64,000 nucleotides of DNA from assembly GCA_029560875.1 (NCBI GenBank), contig JAKQKB010000081.1:1-64000 (forward strand), read 5' to 3'. Shown one piece after another: positions 63,082-64,000 of the stretch. Position numbers and translations under genes: made by a program. The notes under the pieces are model-generated. The model saw only the letters and a list, made by a program, of their open reading frames with translations, ran no database searches and was not told where the DNA came from. Numbering within the stretch: position 1 is the stretch's first letter; every line of letters starts with the position of its first letter. This stretch comes from Bacteroidota bacterium. Lineage in GTDB: Bacteria > Bacteroidota > Bacteroidia > Bacteroidales > Tenuifilaceae.

Positions 63082-64000
63082 ATGAATATCTCTAGAAATA
63101 CAAAACTAATTGCTTTTACTTCACTAGTATTAGTTGCATTAATTCTCATATATATCTGGCTTAAACCACTCGCTGATTTGTTAACCTATAATTTACTTGG
63201 ACTTAAAGCAAATTCGCATTTTGGAGCCTCTGTTAATTTTTTTATTTACGACACCATTAAAATTCTCATTTTACTGTTTCTAATCAGTTCGTTAATGGGA
63301 TTGGTAAATGCTTATTTCCCAGTAGAACGTCTGAAGATATTCTTAACCACAAAAAATCTTTACGGACTACAATACTTTTTTGCTTCCTTTTTTGGAGCAA
63401 TTACTCCATTCTGTTCCTGCTCGTCAATACCTCTCTTTATTGGGTTTGTGAATGGTGGCATCCCTTTGGGTGTAACATTTTCTTTTCTAATCACTTCTCC
63501 TCTCGTTAATGAGGTTGCAGTAGCCATGTTTCTCGGATTGTTTGGTCTTAAAGCCACTCTTGTTTATGCAGTAAGTGGAATTGCCCTAGGCACAGTTGGT
63601 GGATTTGTTCTTGGAAAGTTAAACTTGGATAGGTATCTATCCGATTGGGTAAAAGAAATACAAGCAAAAACTGAACGCAAAGATGAGCAATGGGAGAAGG
63701 AACATACTCCTTTTGCAGAGCGCTTACCCATTATAATTTACGAAGGTTGGAGCATTGTAAAGAAAGTTTTACTTTATGTCATTATAGGTATCGCAATTGG
63801 GGCTGCCATGCATGGTTATATACCTGAAAACTTCTTTACTCAATATTTATCGAACGATAAATGGTATGCAGTGCCATTGGCAGTTATTTTAGCAGTACCT
63901 ATGTATGCCAACGCGGCTGGTATAGTACCTGTAATCCAAGTTTTTGTGGCAAAAGGTGTACCTCTGGGTACAGCATTAGCGTTTATGATGGCTGTGGTTG
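63082..64000 (+). CDS. ArsP-like permease (DUF318 family), partial at window end
   Basis: The frame is open from the ATG at 63082 to the end of the window without a stop codon (306 residues seen). It contains several membrane helices and the TPFCSCSSIPLF motif (three Cys/Ser-rich positions) of the DUF318/ArsP permeases, with a loop rich in charged residues between two membrane bundles. ArsP exports trivalent organoarsenicals. It begins about 100 bp after the ArsG-like gene on the same strand and is likely to belong to the same operon. The 3' end lies outside the window. Confidence 0.85.
   Translation, partial: MNISRNTKLIAFTSLVLVALILIYIWLKPLADLLTYNLLGLKANSHFGASVNFFIYDTIKILILLFLISSLMGLVNAYFPVERLKIFLTTKNLYGLQYFFASFFGAITPFCSCSSIPLFIGFVNGGIPLGVTFSFLITSPLVNEVAVAMFLGLFGLKATLVYAVSGIALGTVGGFVLGKLNLDRYLSDWVKEIQAKTERKDEQWEKEHTPFAERLPIIIYEGWSIVKKVLLYVIIGIAIGAAMHGYIPENFFTQYLSNDKWYAVPLAVILAVPMYANAAGIVPVIQVFVAKGVPLGTALAFMMAVV

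Overview
The window reads as a chromosomal segment of a Bacteroidota bacterium, most likely class Bacteroidia. Evidence: several promoters of the TTTG / TAnnTTTG type, A-rich translation starts without strong Shine-Dalgarno sites, a fused SecDF, DUF4294 and DUF3109 proteins, a three-gene acyl-CoA carboxylase operon, many lipoproteins with short N-terminal lipoboxes, and an ECF sigma factor beside a CHAT protease. Most of it is ordinary housekeeping DNA; the region of about 15.6-29.7 kb is the accessory part.

Layout. 0.2-4.6 kb (minus): glycine cleavage P-protein, an MBL-fold hydrolase and Pcm. 4.7-7.1 kb (plus): an Idh-like protein and a polyprenyl-phosphate sugar transferase for surface polysaccharide. 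7.1-15.6 kb: ThpR, ElbB, DUF4294, GpmI, DUF3109, M20 dipeptidase, a lipoprotein, tRNA-Phe, an M16 protease and an O-methyltransferase. 15.6-18.0 kb: a MerR-type cobalamin-binding regulator with CarH/LitR hallmarks, then an ECF sigma factor and an unknown protein. 18.4-23.7 kb: an ECF sigma factor and a membrane TPR protein converge on a two-gene unit encoding a small GG-leader peptide and a TPR-CHAT protease with an intact His/Cys pair. 24.4-26.7 kb: two adjacent integron-like gene cassettes, one with a HigB/HigA-like toxin-antitoxin pair and one with a two-domain aspartyl protease, each closed by a 134-bp attC-like site. 26.7-29.7 kb: lipoproteins, DUF2200, an Ldh-family dehydrogenase, tRNA-Leu, tRNA-Gly and a tRNA-Gly pseudogene.

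29.8-43.6 kb (minus): a glycosyltransferase, biotin carboxylase / carrier / carboxyltransferase, MutS, a potassium/proton antiporter, SecDF and a retropepsin-like protein. A candidate structured small RNA on the plus strand lies between mutS and the antiporter. 43.9-47.9 kb: two response regulators and a multi-PAS histidine kinase. 48.1-51.2 kb: a CDF transporter and an NfeD-like/flotillin pair. 51.3-60.2 kb (minus): a mannoside-use operon (LacI regulator, MFS transporter, ROK kinase, GH2 beta-mannosidase, GH92 alpha-mannosidase) with a palindromic operator before the regulator. 61.1-64.0 kb (plus): an ArsR-controlled operon of thioredoxin-like, ArsF-like, ArsG-like and ArsP-like proteins that points to organoarsenical resistance; its last gene runs off the window.

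The best candidates for something new are the CHAT/GG-peptide/sigma locus, the integrase-less cassette pair, the CarH-like regulator without carotenoid genes, and the small RNA candidate. All calls come from reading the sequence; no database search was run.
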